Origin: CAVYUC01 sp963783085
GTDB taxonomy: Bacteria > Bacteroidota > Bacteroidia > Bacteroidales > Prolixibacteraceae
Assembly (NCBI GenBank): GCA_963783085.1
Contig: CAWAMJ010000002.1
Location: 372,001-436,000, forward strand
DNA: 64,000 nt
Direction of reading: 5' to 3'
Every line of letters starts with the position of its first letter. Position 1 is the first letter of the stretch. Both the position numbers and the translations under genes were made by a program. Positions 45,408-54,028 of the stretch are shown piece after piece. Under the pieces are notes generated by a model, which was not told where the DNA came from, did not search any database, and saw only the letters and a list, made by a program, of their open reading frames with translations.

Positions 45408-45419
45408 ACCTGTGCAATC

Positions 45420-45812
45420 ATGGATATTAAAAAACGTCCCGACTTTTTGAGTTCGCTGTGCATTTTAACTTTTGCGGGGAGTACCGTTACATTTATCGGT
45501 TATTTTCTGGCGGCGGTACTTTTCGAACAGGTTTCGGAACTAATCATAAAATACTCGTCGTGGAATTCCACTGACACCATTTCACCGGTTTATTTTACTG
45601 CATTGATGGCGCTTTCGGCAATCTCGCTTACCGGCGCCATCCGGATGTGGAAATTGCACCGCGACGGATTTTTCCTTTATAGTTTTGCACAGTTTCTGAT
45701 TATTTTTCTTCCGGTAATCTGGATCGGTCCTTACGCATTTTCAGCAACCAATATGATATTCAGCGGATTGTTTATTTTTGGCTATGGGATGAATTTCAAG
45801 AGGATGCGGTAA
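45420..45812 (+). CDS. Hypothetical multi-pass membrane protein
   Basis: A 130-residue protein with four hydrophobic segments (about 10-32, 55-70, 80-100 and 105-122) and a basic end (MNFKRMR). I do not recognise the family. It is divergent from glyA, with its own -7 element, and nothing follows it closely. Coding is supported by the complete membrane pattern and by the start immediately after the repeat. Confidence 0.65.
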   Translation: MDIKKRPDFLSSLCILTFAGSTVTFIGYFLAAVLFEQVSELIIKYSSWNSTDTISPVYFTALMALSAISLTGAIRMWKLHRDGFFLYSFAQFLIIFLPVIWIGPYAFSATNMIFSGLFIFGYGMNFKRMR

Positions 45813-46133
45813 ATCAACCGGCCAAAGGCCAGCCCCCTTTACAGCCTGATTTGTGCAGAAGCTTATCCATACAAAAATTCTTTTAGCTAAATCAGTTATC
45901 TTCTGAAAAAGCTCTCAAATCCTGCCTGTTAAAAAGCTTATCTTCCGGTTTCTTATAAACCGATTAATCGAACTACAGGTGGGAATATTTTGTATTTTTG
46001 CATTCGGCTTTTCAGCGTTAAGTGACACAAACTGAAAAAATTTTTTCAACGAGTTCTTCAGGATCGACAACGGGGCTGCTGATGATTTGCCAACGAAACA
46101 ATTAAGATTTTTTACCACGTTCTAAAAACAGAA
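45813..46133 (+). other. Leader of the sigma-factor gene
   Basis: About 320 nt without a gene. GGCCAAAGGCC at about 45824-45834 is a small palindrome. TATTTTTG at 45993-46000 fits the -7 element, though no -33 TTTG is at the proper distance; this would give a leader of about 125 nt for the sigma gene. Confidence 0.45.
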
Positions 46134-46727
46134 ATGACGACTGCGGTTAAAGATTCAACAAAAATTGGAGGAATAGAAGAAAATGTGCTGGTGGAGCGTA
46201 TGATAAAAGGTGATAAAACAGCTTTTGAATTGCTTTTTAAATATTATTACCGGGGCCTGGTTTTATTTTCTTCAAACATTGTAGTCGATAAGGATGAAGC
46301 CGAAGAGATTGTACAGGATTTTTTTGTCCGGTTGTGGGAAAACAGAAAAAAAATGAAAGTCGATAGTCCTTTAAAAAGTTATCTGTTTGTTTCTGTTAAA
46401 AACCGGTCGATTAACTTTTTGAAAAGCTCGCAGGTAAAAAAGAATGTGATTGATGAGCTAAAAAAACAAATGGAGAGCGAAATGCGCTATAACCCGGATG
46501 TTTATGTGAATTCAGAATTACAGCAAAAACTTAAAGATGCATTTTCGAAACTTCCGCCCCGGATGGCGGAGATTTTCTCATTGAGCCGGTTCAAAGGTTA
46601 TTCAAACGAAGAGATAGCAACAACGTTGAGCCTTTCGAAACGCACGGTTGAAACCCAGGTATCGAATGCATTGAGAATCATGAGGAAAGAATTGAACAAC
46701 TATATTATGCTGCTGCTTTTTTTCTGA
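46134..46727 (+). CDS. ECF sigma factor (FecI-like) of the polysaccharide locus
   Basis: A 197-residue ECF sigma-70 factor. Region 2 is AFELLFKYYYRGLVLFSS through AEEIVQDFFVRLWENR; region 4 is LPPRMAEIFSLSRFKGYSNEEIA with the helix-turn-helix SLSKRTVETQVSNALR. It is the first gene of the sigma / FecR / SusC / SusD series, where such factors are released from FecR when the outer-membrane transducer binds its substrate. The next gene lies 151 nt downstream. The C-terminus ends in a hydrophobic tail (YIMLLLFF). Confidence 0.94.
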   Translation: MTTAVKDSTKIGGIEENVLVERMIKGDKTAFELLFKYYYRGLVLFSSNIVVDKDEAEEIVQDFFVRLWENRKKMKVDSPLKSYLFVSVKNRSINFLKSSQVKKNVIDELKKQMESEMRYNPDVYVNSELQQKLKDAFSKLPPRMAEIFSLSRFKGYSNEEIATTLSLSKRTVETQVSNALRIMRKELNNYIMLLLFF

Positions 46728-46878
46728 CAGCCACTATTCCTTCAGCATAATTCCGGAAAAACCTTTTCTAAACCCTGAAATAAAAATTTTCGAAAAAAAA
46801 TTTCTGCCGGCTACGTGTTTACACGAATTCGGTTGTATTAAGGATAAAGCAACATAAATACTGTTTAAAGATCAGAAT

Positions 46879-47868
46879 TTGGAGCAGAAAAAGAAAAACA
46901 AAAACGAGCAGCTTTCCTGTTTTCTTGAGTTTAACCAAAACTTAACGAAAGAAGAAAAGGAACTGGAAGCGGCTGTACTGGCAGCCGAAACAGAAAAAAC
47001 AGATGCAGATTCTGCATTTGAGAAAGTTTTGGCTAGAACTTCAAAACGAAACATTCCTCAGCGATTTCTTCAAATTATTATCCGTGTGGCAGCAATATTA
47101 ACGTTGCCGCTGCTCATCTATTCATTATGGGATATTAACCACCGTTTGCCAAATAGCGGACAAACGCAACAAATTGCAGAACAAAAATTTACCAGCCCTG
47201 TTGGCATGCGCTCGCATGTAATTTTACCCGACGGTACCACCGTTTGGCTAAATGCTGAAAGTTCACTCAACTATTCGGTTCCGTTTGTACGAAAAAGCAG
47301 GACGATAATACTCACGGGCGAGGCATTTTTGAACGTTACCGAAAATAAAAATTCGCCGTTCATCGTAAAAGCGGCCAATGTAGAGGTTGAAGTTACAGGC
47401 ACCCGGTTTAATATAAAAGCATACCCCGAAGAAAATACAATTGGAGTGGCTTTGGAACAGGGATCGGTGAAGCTTAAAGCGGTTAATTCTCAAAATAAAG
47501 CGGGGACGGTTACCATGAAAGCCGGTGATTATTTTGTTGTTGAAAAGGACACGCGAAATGTTAAAAGCCTCGACGCAGATATCCATAAAAAAATTGCATG
47601 GCATAACAATGCGCTGGTGCTCGATGAAACGCCGCTGGAAGAAGTGGCAGTGCTGCTGGAACGCTGGTATGGAGTGAAAGTTGAAATTAAAAACGAAGAA
47701 ATTAAAAAATACAAATTCAGCACCACATTTGAAAATGAACCATTGAACCGGGTTCTGGAACTTTTGGAATTAAGTTCGCCCGGAATTGAAATAAATTATA
47801 AACCGGGCAAATTGAACAAGATGCCGGGAGAAAAGAATTATTCTGTAGTTACGATGTCAAAAACATGA
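46879..47868 (+). CDS. FecR-type anti-sigma factor
   Basis: A 329-residue single-pass inner-membrane protein. A cytoplasmic part of about 65 residues holds the sigma-binding region, a TM helix lies at about 67-84 (IIIRVAAILTLPLLIYSLW), and the FecR periplasmic domain follows (SHVILPDGTTVWLNAESSL, ILTGEAFLNVT and VTGTRFNIKAY), then a C-terminal DUF4974/STN-like part (LVLDETPLEEVAVLLERWYG). The start codon is TTG at 46879; no ATG is available before the TM helix. It would hold the ECF sigma factor until the SusC protein signals. SusC follows after 85 nt. Confidence 0.9.
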   Translation: MEQKKKNKNEQLSCFLEFNQNLTKEEKELEAAVLAAETEKTDADSAFEKVLARTSKRNIPQRFLQIIIRVAAILTLPLLIYSLWDINHRLPNSGQTQQIAEQKFTSPVGMRSHVILPDGTTVWLNAESSLNYSVPFVRKSRTIILTGEAFLNVTENKNSPFIVKAANVEVEVTGTRFNIKAYPEENTIGVALEQGSVKLKAVNSQNKAGTVTMKAGDYFVVEKDTRNVKSLDADIHKKIAWHNNALVLDETPLEEVAVLLERWYGVKVEIKNEEIKKYKFSTTFENEPLNRVLELLELSSPGIEINYKPGKLNKMPGEKNYSVVTMSKT

Positions 47869-47879
47869 AAATAAAAAAG

Positions 47880-47905
47880 GAGAAAGTGCGCCAACACCTT
47901 CTCCC
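47880..47905 (+). promoter_or_regulatory. Stem-loop between fecR and susC
   Basis: GGAGAAAGTG (47880-47889) pairs with CACCTTCTCC (47896-47905), one A-C mismatch, over a 6-nt loop. No T-run follows, so it looks more like an attenuator or mRNA-processing hairpin than a terminator. Confidence 0.5.
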
Positions 47906-47953
47906 TCAATAAATAAATTGGTCGATTAACAAATTAGTTAAACATTCAAATGT

Positions 47954-50900
47954 ATGAAAAATTTTGTCAAACCATTGTGCTTGCTGGTTAGGCAGCACAA
48001 GAAAAAACTGATGGTCATGCGTAATGCATTGTTGATAATTCTAATGTCCGCTTTCCAGGTTGTTGCCTCAAACAGCTATTCCCAAACCAAGCGGTTAAAT
48101 GTAAATTTCGAGAATAGCAGCATCAGGCAGGTACTGGCCGCTGTTGAACAGCAAAGCGAATTTTATTTTCTTTACAACAGCGAGCTTATCGATGTGGACC
48201 GGAAAGTGAACATTGCCGTGGAAAACGAGACGATTGACAACATCCTGAAACAGATGTTCAACGGTGGTGATGTGGATTTTCTTGTTAAGGATAAATACAT
48301 TATCCTGACTCCCGAATCCGGAAATCAACAAGAACAACAAACCGTTACCGGGAAAGTAACCGACGAATCCGGCGAACCGCTCGTTGGGGTTACCGTTGTT
48401 GAAAAAGGTACAATGCACGGCACCGTTACAAATGCGGACGGAACCTATACGCTGGATAATCTTTCGCCCGATGCAGTACTTGCATTTTCATTCGTAGGAA
48501 TGGAGCCGCAGGAAGTCAGGGTAGGTAAGAAAACCACAATTAACGTAACGTTGTCGTCAAGCACGGTTGGCCTCGAAGAAGTGGTTGTTACTGCCCTTGG
48601 TATTAAAAGGGAACAAAAAGCGCTGGGTTATTCAGTGCAGGAAGTTGATGGCGAAAGCCTGCAAAAAGTTACGGGCGTTGACGTTGGAACTTCACTCACC
48701 GGTAAAGTGGCCGGGGTACTGGTTCAAAACTCAACCGATTTTAACGTTGAACCAACTTTTACCATTCGTGGTGAAACCAATCCTTTGATTGTAATTGACG
48801 GAATTGCATATTCCAACAAAATGTTAAACGATATTGCCGCCGAAGACATTGAATCAATGACTGTTTTGAAAGGAGCAACAGCATCAGCATTATACGGTTT
48901 TCGCGGAGAACGGGGCGCTATCCTGATTACAACAAAAAACGGCAGCTCAGCCACAACGGGAGTTTCTGTGAACCTGTCGTCGAATACCATGTTTAACGCC
49001 GGCTTTCTGGCAATTCCTGAAAAACAAAGCATGTATGGCCGTGGTACTGCATACCTGTACGATCGGAATTCCGATCAGTCATGGGGAACTTTTCTGGACG
49101 GTACGGTTCAAACACAGTGGGACCCGATTGCAAAAGAGTTCCGGGATTATGAATACCTGCCGGTTGGCAAAAACAACTTTAAAAACTTTTTGGAACCTGG
49201 CTACATTACTAACAACAATGTTAGTGTTGCGTTCAATGGCGACCAGGTTTCCCTCAGAAGTTCAATTAACTGGACTGAAAACAAAGGGCGGTATCCAAAT
49301 TCCAAACTGGACAAATATACTTACACAATCGGCGGGGACATCAACATGGACAAGTTTAAATTAACTTCGAACATGTCGTACACCAAAAGGGAATCGCCGA
49401 ACATGGGCTCCAATGGTTACACCTCTTACGACCCGATGTATACACTGCTTATCTGGTCATCTGCCGATTTCAATATTCTCGATTATAAAAATAATTACTG
49501 GCTGAAACCAGGTCAGCTTCAAAACAACCAGTTCGGATACGATTTTGAAAATGACAAGTACAGTGGTAAAAACCAGAACAACCCGTACTTTGACCGGTGG
49601 GAAAGAACAAATGAAACATCGCGCGACATCTTTAACGCCGACCTCACTATGAGTTATGAAATAGCAGACTGGTTGAAAGCCACTGTTCGTTCAGGTCTCG
49701 ATTTTTATGTCGATCGCGGGCAAATCAGAATTTCACAGGGTTCTTACACTTCATCGGGTAATACCGGTATTCCAGGAAACCCTTATACATGGAACGGAAG
49801 CAGGACAGGCGCCTACCTTAGCGGTAAAACGCAGGGCTTCAGCATAAACAACGACCTGCTGCTTACCGGAAACAAGTCATTTTTAAATAATTTCGAAGCG
49901 GAATATCTTGCCGGTGGAACCATATTCTACGACCGGAGTGATAACATGAACGCCGAAACAGTAGGCGGCATTTCCATCCCCGGTTACTTTTCACTAAATG
50001 CATCTGTAAATCCGGCAGCGGTATCAGAAAGCACAACTTCACGACAGGTAAATTCACTGTTTGGCCGTTTGGCATTGTCATGGAACAAAATGATATACGT
50101 GGATTTTACCGGACGTAACGACTGGGTTTCCATGCTGGCTAATCCGAATGTGCCGAAAGCAGATCGTTCTTACTTCTATCCGTCGGTGTCGGGTAGTTTT
50201 GTAGCCTCAGAACTTTTACCGGAATCGACCGCTGAATGGTTAGACCTGTTTAAATTCAGAGGCTCATGGACCGAGGCAAAAACAGCGCCCGGACCTTACG
50301 CTATCAACAGCGTATTCAACGTTATTCCCGGAACCTGGAATGATTTGAATGGCGCCACAGCACCCAGCTCACTTTATCTGAACACTTATTCGCCGAATGC
50401 CTATACTACAAAAGAAGTTGGTGTTCAGGGAATCATGTTTAAAGATCGTTTGTCGGTTGATGTAACTTATTACAGGAAAAACATTTACGATATTCTGAAA
50501 AACGGGCCGCTGACTTCAGCTTCGGGATATACCGGAATTTACTTAAATACCGACGAACAACGTTCGAACCGCGGATGGGAAGTGGCTGTTACCGCAACGC
50601 CGGTTAAAACCAACAACGTTCAGTGGGATATAAACCTGAACTGGTCGGCTTACAAACAGGTATATACCCAACTCGATTCGTTATATACCTCCAATTATGG
50701 CAAACCTTGGGTTGACGTAGGAGAACGCACAGATGCTTTAACACTTCAGAAATACCTGCGCGTTCCTGATGGTGAATATGCCGGTCAGTACATATACAAT
50801 ACCAGTGGAAGGATTATGCGCAGCAGCTATAATACACTTTACGGTTACAGCGATCCGGATTGGTTATGGGGAGCTTCTTCCACTCTGAGGTACAAAAATT

Positions 50901-51517
50901 TCAGCTTGTACGCTTCTTTCGACGGCGTTGTCGGCGGTTTGCTGAGCACCCGCACCGAAAGTTACATGTGGCAATCGGGTGTTCATCCGAATTCTATTAC
51001 GCCGGAACGGGAAAAAGACGTTATTGCAGCTAATGTATACAATGCAGCAGGTGGCGGCGATGCAGGGGAAGCAGCGCTTGAAGCGGCTGGTTTGGTTACT
51101 AAAAACTACATTGGCGAAGGTGTTCAGGTTGTTTCCGGTTCGGTTACTTACGATGCCAACGGCAACATTACCAGCGACACCCGCGAATATGCACCGAACG
51201 ATGTTGCATCTACATACAAACAGGCAGCTCAGGACTTACACAATACCAGCGCCTGGGGCGGCAGCGCCAATCCGAACGACGTTTATGCAAGAACTTTTCT
51301 GAAATTGCGTGAAGTATCATTAACCTACACCGTTCCGGGAAGTTTCCTGAATAGTGTTGCAGGAGGATTTATAAAAGGCGCATCCGTTAGTTTTGTTGGT
51401 CAAAACGTATTGTTCTGGTCAAAAGACTGGAAATATTCAGACCCGGATGGCGGTAACGAAGACTTTTCCGATCCTTCAGTAAGATATCTGGGTGGAAATA
51501 TTAAATTCTCATTTTAA
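47954..51517 (+). CDS. SusC/RagA TonB-dependent transducer with STN domain
   Basis: A 1187-residue outer-membrane protein that imports oligosaccharide with TonB energy. Order of parts: signal region, STN domain (about 45-125; RQVLAAVEQQSEFYFLYN), carboxypeptidase-regulatory-like domain (VTGKVTDESGEPLVGVTV, about 128-215), TonB-box-like EEVVVTALG, plug (about 220-335, with NPLIVIDGI and GFRGERGAILITTK), then the beta barrel ending in GGNIKFSF with a terminal Phe. The STN domain links it to FecR signalling. The SusD-like gene follows after 12 nt. The Met that follows the first 18 residues could also be the start. Confidence 0.96.
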   Translation: MKNFVKPLCLLVRQHKKKLMVMRNALLIILMSAFQVVASNSYSQTKRLNVNFENSSIRQVLAAVEQQSEFYFLYNSELIDVDRKVNIAVENETIDNILKQMFNGGDVDFLVKDKYIILTPESGNQQEQQTVTGKVTDESGEPLVGVTVVEKGTMHGTVTNADGTYTLDNLSPDAVLAFSFVGMEPQEVRVGKKTTINVTLSSSTVGLEEVVVTALGIKREQKALGYSVQEVDGESLQKVTGVDVGTSLTGKVAGVLVQNSTDFNVEPTFTIRGETNPLIVIDGIAYSNKMLNDIAAEDIESMTVLKGATASALYGFRGERGAILITTKNGSSATTGVSVNLSSNTMFNAGFLAIPEKQSMYGRGTAYLYDRNSDQSWGTFLDGTVQTQWDPIAKEFRDYEYLPVGKNNFKNFLEPGYITNNNVSVAFNGDQVSLRSSINWTENKGRYPNSKLDKYTYTIGGDINMDKFKLTSNMSYTKRESPNMGSNGYTSYDPMYTLLIWSSADFNILDYKNNYWLKPGQLQNNQFGYDFENDKYSGKNQNNPYFDRWERTNETSRDIFNADLTMSYEIADWLKATVRSGLDFYVDRGQIRISQGSYTSSGNTGIPGNPYTWNGSRTGAYLSGKTQGFSINNDLLLTGNKSFLNNFEAEYLAGGTIFYDRSDNMNAETVGGISIPGYFSLNASVNPAAVSESTTSRQVNSLFGRLALSWNKMIYVDFTGRNDWVSMLANPNVPKADRSYFYPSVSGSFVASELLPESTAEWLDLFKFRGSWTEAKTAPGPYAINSVFNVIPGTWNDLNGATAPSSLYLNTYSPNAYTTKEVGVQGIMFKDRLSVDVTYYRKNIYDILKNGPLTSASGYTGIYLNTDEQRSNRGWEVAVTATPVKTNNVQWDINLNWSAYKQVYTQLDSLYTSNYGKPWVDVGERTDALTLQKYLRVPDGEYAGQYIYNTSGRIMRSSYNTLYGYSDPDWLWGASSTLRYKNFSLYASFDGVVGGLLSTRTESYMWQSGVHPNSITPEREKDVIAANVYNAAGGGDAGEAALEAAGLVTKNYIGEGVQVVSGSVTYDANGNITSDTREYAPNDVASTYKQAAQDLHNTSAWGGSANPNDVYARTFLKLREVSLTYTVPGSFLNSVAGGFIKGASVSFVGQNVLFWSKDWKYSDPDGGNEDFSDPSVRYLGGNIKFSF

Positions 51518-51529
51518 TAATATAAGACA

Positions 51530-53056
51530 ATGAAGAAACTGAAATATATTTTATTAGCGACAATTTCCCTAATTGCATTTTCGTGCGACAATTTTGAGGA
51601 AATAAATACCGACCCAAATACAACAAATGAGGTCACACCATCGATGCTGGCAACGCAAACGTTGAAAGATACCTACCGGTTCTGGAATCCAAATCCATCG
51701 GATTTTACCTCGGGAAACCTGTTTAACAAGCACATTGCAATGCTCGAAACAAATCCGAATCCGTACCAGTATTATTATTCGTACTGGCCTTACGGAAGTT
51801 TTGGCGCGTATACAAGGTTAACTGATCTTGAATACATGGTGCAGTACGCAGAGGGTTCTCAGTATGAAGCATCGTACAGAGGATTGCGTAATTTCTTAAA
51901 AGCTTCGTTCGGATTATCTGCAACGTTGGATATGGGCGATGTTCCGTATTCTGAAGCCGGAAAAGCGGAAGAAGGAATCACAAAACCGAAATACGACAAA
52001 CAGCAGGATGTTTTCGCCGAAGTTCTTAACGATTTTCAACAGGCAGCGGACTATTTTGCACAGGGCGTAAATTTCGACGGCGATATTATGTACGGCGGAG
52101 ACGTTTCAAAATGGCAAAAACTAAGCAACGCCATGCAACTGAAAGTCATTCAAACACTTGGCGACAAAGCAACAGCGGAACAAAAATCGCGTTTTGCAGA
52201 AATTGTCAATTCAGAACCGCTGCTGGAAGGAAACGAAGACAATTTCAAACTGGTTTACACTGAAAATCCGAACGCCACTTATCCGATGTGGAACGGCGAA
52301 GAACGCAGGAAATACACAGGCGTTTCAGAACTGACCGTTAATTCACTCAAACAATTCAACGACCGCCGGTTATTTTATTTTGCCGAACCGGCACAGGCGA
52401 TGATCGATGAAGGGAAAACAGAAGCAGAATACGATGCATATGTGGGCGCACCGACAGAACTATCGGCAGAACAACTTGCGCTGAATAACGCCAACGGAAC
52501 ATATTCATTATTGAACAAGCGTTATGTGGAATACATGGACAACGACCCGATGCTTTATTTCACTTATTCAGAACAATGTTTTATCATTGCTGAAGCCATT
52601 GAGGATGGCTGGGTTTCAGGTAACGCACAGGAATATTACGAAAATGGTGTAAAAGCGCAACTGAGGTATTATATGAACCTGGATCACACGGAAGGCTGGG
52701 TACACGGAATGACCATCGACCAGGATTACATTGACAATTATTTCACTGGCGAAGCTGCTTATGCAACCGGTGGAACTAAAGAAGACCGTCTGCACCAGAT
52801 ATGGACGCAACGCTGGTTAATCGATTTCTTCCAGGGAAATGGCGGGAATTACCCGCAGTTCCTGCGCACAGGTTACCCGGTTTACCCGCTGGATCCGTCT
52901 ACCAGTCTGAATCCGGAAGATCCAACAAAATATCCGAAACGCTGGATGTACCCGACGGATGAACAGACAAAAAATCCGGAAAATTATCAGCAGGCCATCG
53001 ATGAACAATTTGGTGGTTACGATGGTATCAATCAGGTTCCGTGGTGGCTGAAATAA
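51530..53056 (+). CDS. SusD-like nutrient-binding lipoprotein
   Basis: A 508-residue surface lipoprotein (lipobox AFSC-DN after a signal peptide) of the SusD-like_2 type. Family marks are FEEINTDPNTTNEVTPSML, the region DMGDVPYSEAG, then ALQLKVI-like helices and WTQRWLIDFFQGNG near the C-terminus. It caps the SusC barrel and binds the glycan. It is followed by a hairpin terminator and then by the GH16 gene; this arrangement suggests that susCD is expressed at a higher level than the enzymes. Confidence 0.95.
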   Translation: MKKLKYILLATISLIAFSCDNFEEINTDPNTTNEVTPSMLATQTLKDTYRFWNPNPSDFTSGNLFNKHIAMLETNPNPYQYYYSYWPYGSFGAYTRLTDLEYMVQYAEGSQYEASYRGLRNFLKASFGLSATLDMGDVPYSEAGKAEEGITKPKYDKQQDVFAEVLNDFQQAADYFAQGVNFDGDIMYGGDVSKWQKLSNAMQLKVIQTLGDKATAEQKSRFAEIVNSEPLLEGNEDNFKLVYTENPNATYPMWNGEERRKYTGVSELTVNSLKQFNDRRLFYFAEPAQAMIDEGKTEAEYDAYVGAPTELSAEQLALNNANGTYSLLNKRYVEYMDNDPMLYFTYSEQCFIIAEAIEDGWVSGNAQEYYENGVKAQLRYYMNLDHTEGWVHGMTIDQDYIDNYFTGEAAYATGGTKEDRLHQIWTQRWLIDFFQGNGGNYPQFLRTGYPVYPLDPSTSLNPEDPTKYPKRWMYPTDEQTKNPENYQQAIDEQFGGYDGINQVPWWLK

Positions 53057-53134
53057 AAAAATGTTTATGAATTACTTAAATTATTTTATGTTTTTTGCGT
53101 GGCAAATTACAGCTTAGTTTAGTTAACTTTGATT

Positions 53135-53170
53135 GGGATGGGCAATTTTGCCCATTCCTTTCTTTTTCTG
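53135..53170 (+). terminator. Terminator or attenuator between susD and GH16
   Basis: A 10-bp stem (53135-53144 with 53149-53158, one G-U pair) over a 4-nt loop, followed by a T-rich stretch to about 53169. The GH16 start codon is at 53177, so readthrough would be needed to express it from the susC promoter. Confidence 0.7.
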
Positions 53171-53176
53171 ATGATT

Positions 53177-53998
53177 ATGAAAAATATTATAGCATTATCG
53201 GTTATGGCTTTGCTTTTTACCAACTGCGTAAACAGCAACAAAGAAAAAGTTGAAAAAAAACCAGCAAACAAAAACGACTGGCAACTGGTTTGGAGCGATG
53301 AATTTGACGGCGACAGCGTGAATACGAATAACTGGAATTTCGTGTTATGGGATGCCGGCCGCGTAAATAACGAATGGCAAAAGTATGTGAAAGACACTTC
53401 AAACTATAAAATTGAAGACGGGAAACTTTACATCACCGTTACCAAAACAGGAGAAAACGAAAAAGGCGGATACACATCAACCCGGTTGAACAGCAAAAGC
53501 AAGCAGGAATTTAAATACGGAAGAATTGAGTTCAGGGCAAAAATGCCCGATTCGCAAGGCAGAGGAACATGGCCGGCATTGTGGATGCTGGGTTCAAACC
53601 ACGATGAAGTGGGCTGGCCTAAATGCGGTGAAATAGACGTTTTGGAATATGTAGGATTTCAGCCCGATACAACCCACAGCAATGTTCACACACAATATCA
53701 GCATGGCAACACCGATTTTCATGCGGTTACTCCGTTGGCAACTGCGGAAGAAGAATTCCATAATTACGGAATCATCTGGACGAAAGATTCCATCAAATTC
53801 TATCTGGACACTCCGGATAATGTTACAAATACCTACGCACCGGAAGTCAAAACTGCAGATAACTGGCCGTTCGACCAACCTTTTTATTTGATTATGAATT
53901 TTGCTGTTGGCGGCGCCTGGGGCGGAAAAGAAGGAGTTGATGAAACCATTTTCCCGCAAACTATGGTTGTTGATTATGTAAGGGTTTACCAACACTAA
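53177..53998 (+). CDS. GH16 beta-glucanase lipoprotein
   Basis: A 273-residue lipoprotein (lipobox LFTNC) with a GH16 domain (about 30-273). It carries WSDEFDGDSVNTNNWNF at its start and the catalytic GEIDVLEY (Glu-x-Asp-x-x-Glu), with WPALWMLG just before. This is the GH16_3 laminarinase-like type. It should cut beta-1,3- or mixed beta-1,3/1,4-glucans at the cell surface. The frame opens earlier (53129), but the ATG at 53177 gives a normal signal; 53171 is an alternative. The esterase fusion follows after 30 nt. Confidence 0.95.
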   Translation: MKNIIALSVMALLFTNCVNSNKEKVEKKPANKNDWQLVWSDEFDGDSVNTNNWNFVLWDAGRVNNEWQKYVKDTSNYKIEDGKLYITVTKTGENEKGGYTSTRLNSKSKQEFKYGRIEFRAKMPDSQGRGTWPALWMLGSNHDEVGWPKCGEIDVLEYVGFQPDTTHSNVHTQYQHGNTDFHAVTPLATAEEEFHNYGIIWTKDSIKFYLDTPDNVTNTYAPEVKTADNWPFDQPFYLIMNFAVGGAWGGKEGVDETIFPQTMVVDYVRVYQH

Positions 53999-54028
53999 TT
54001 TTATTTTGGCAGATAAACTATACGCGCA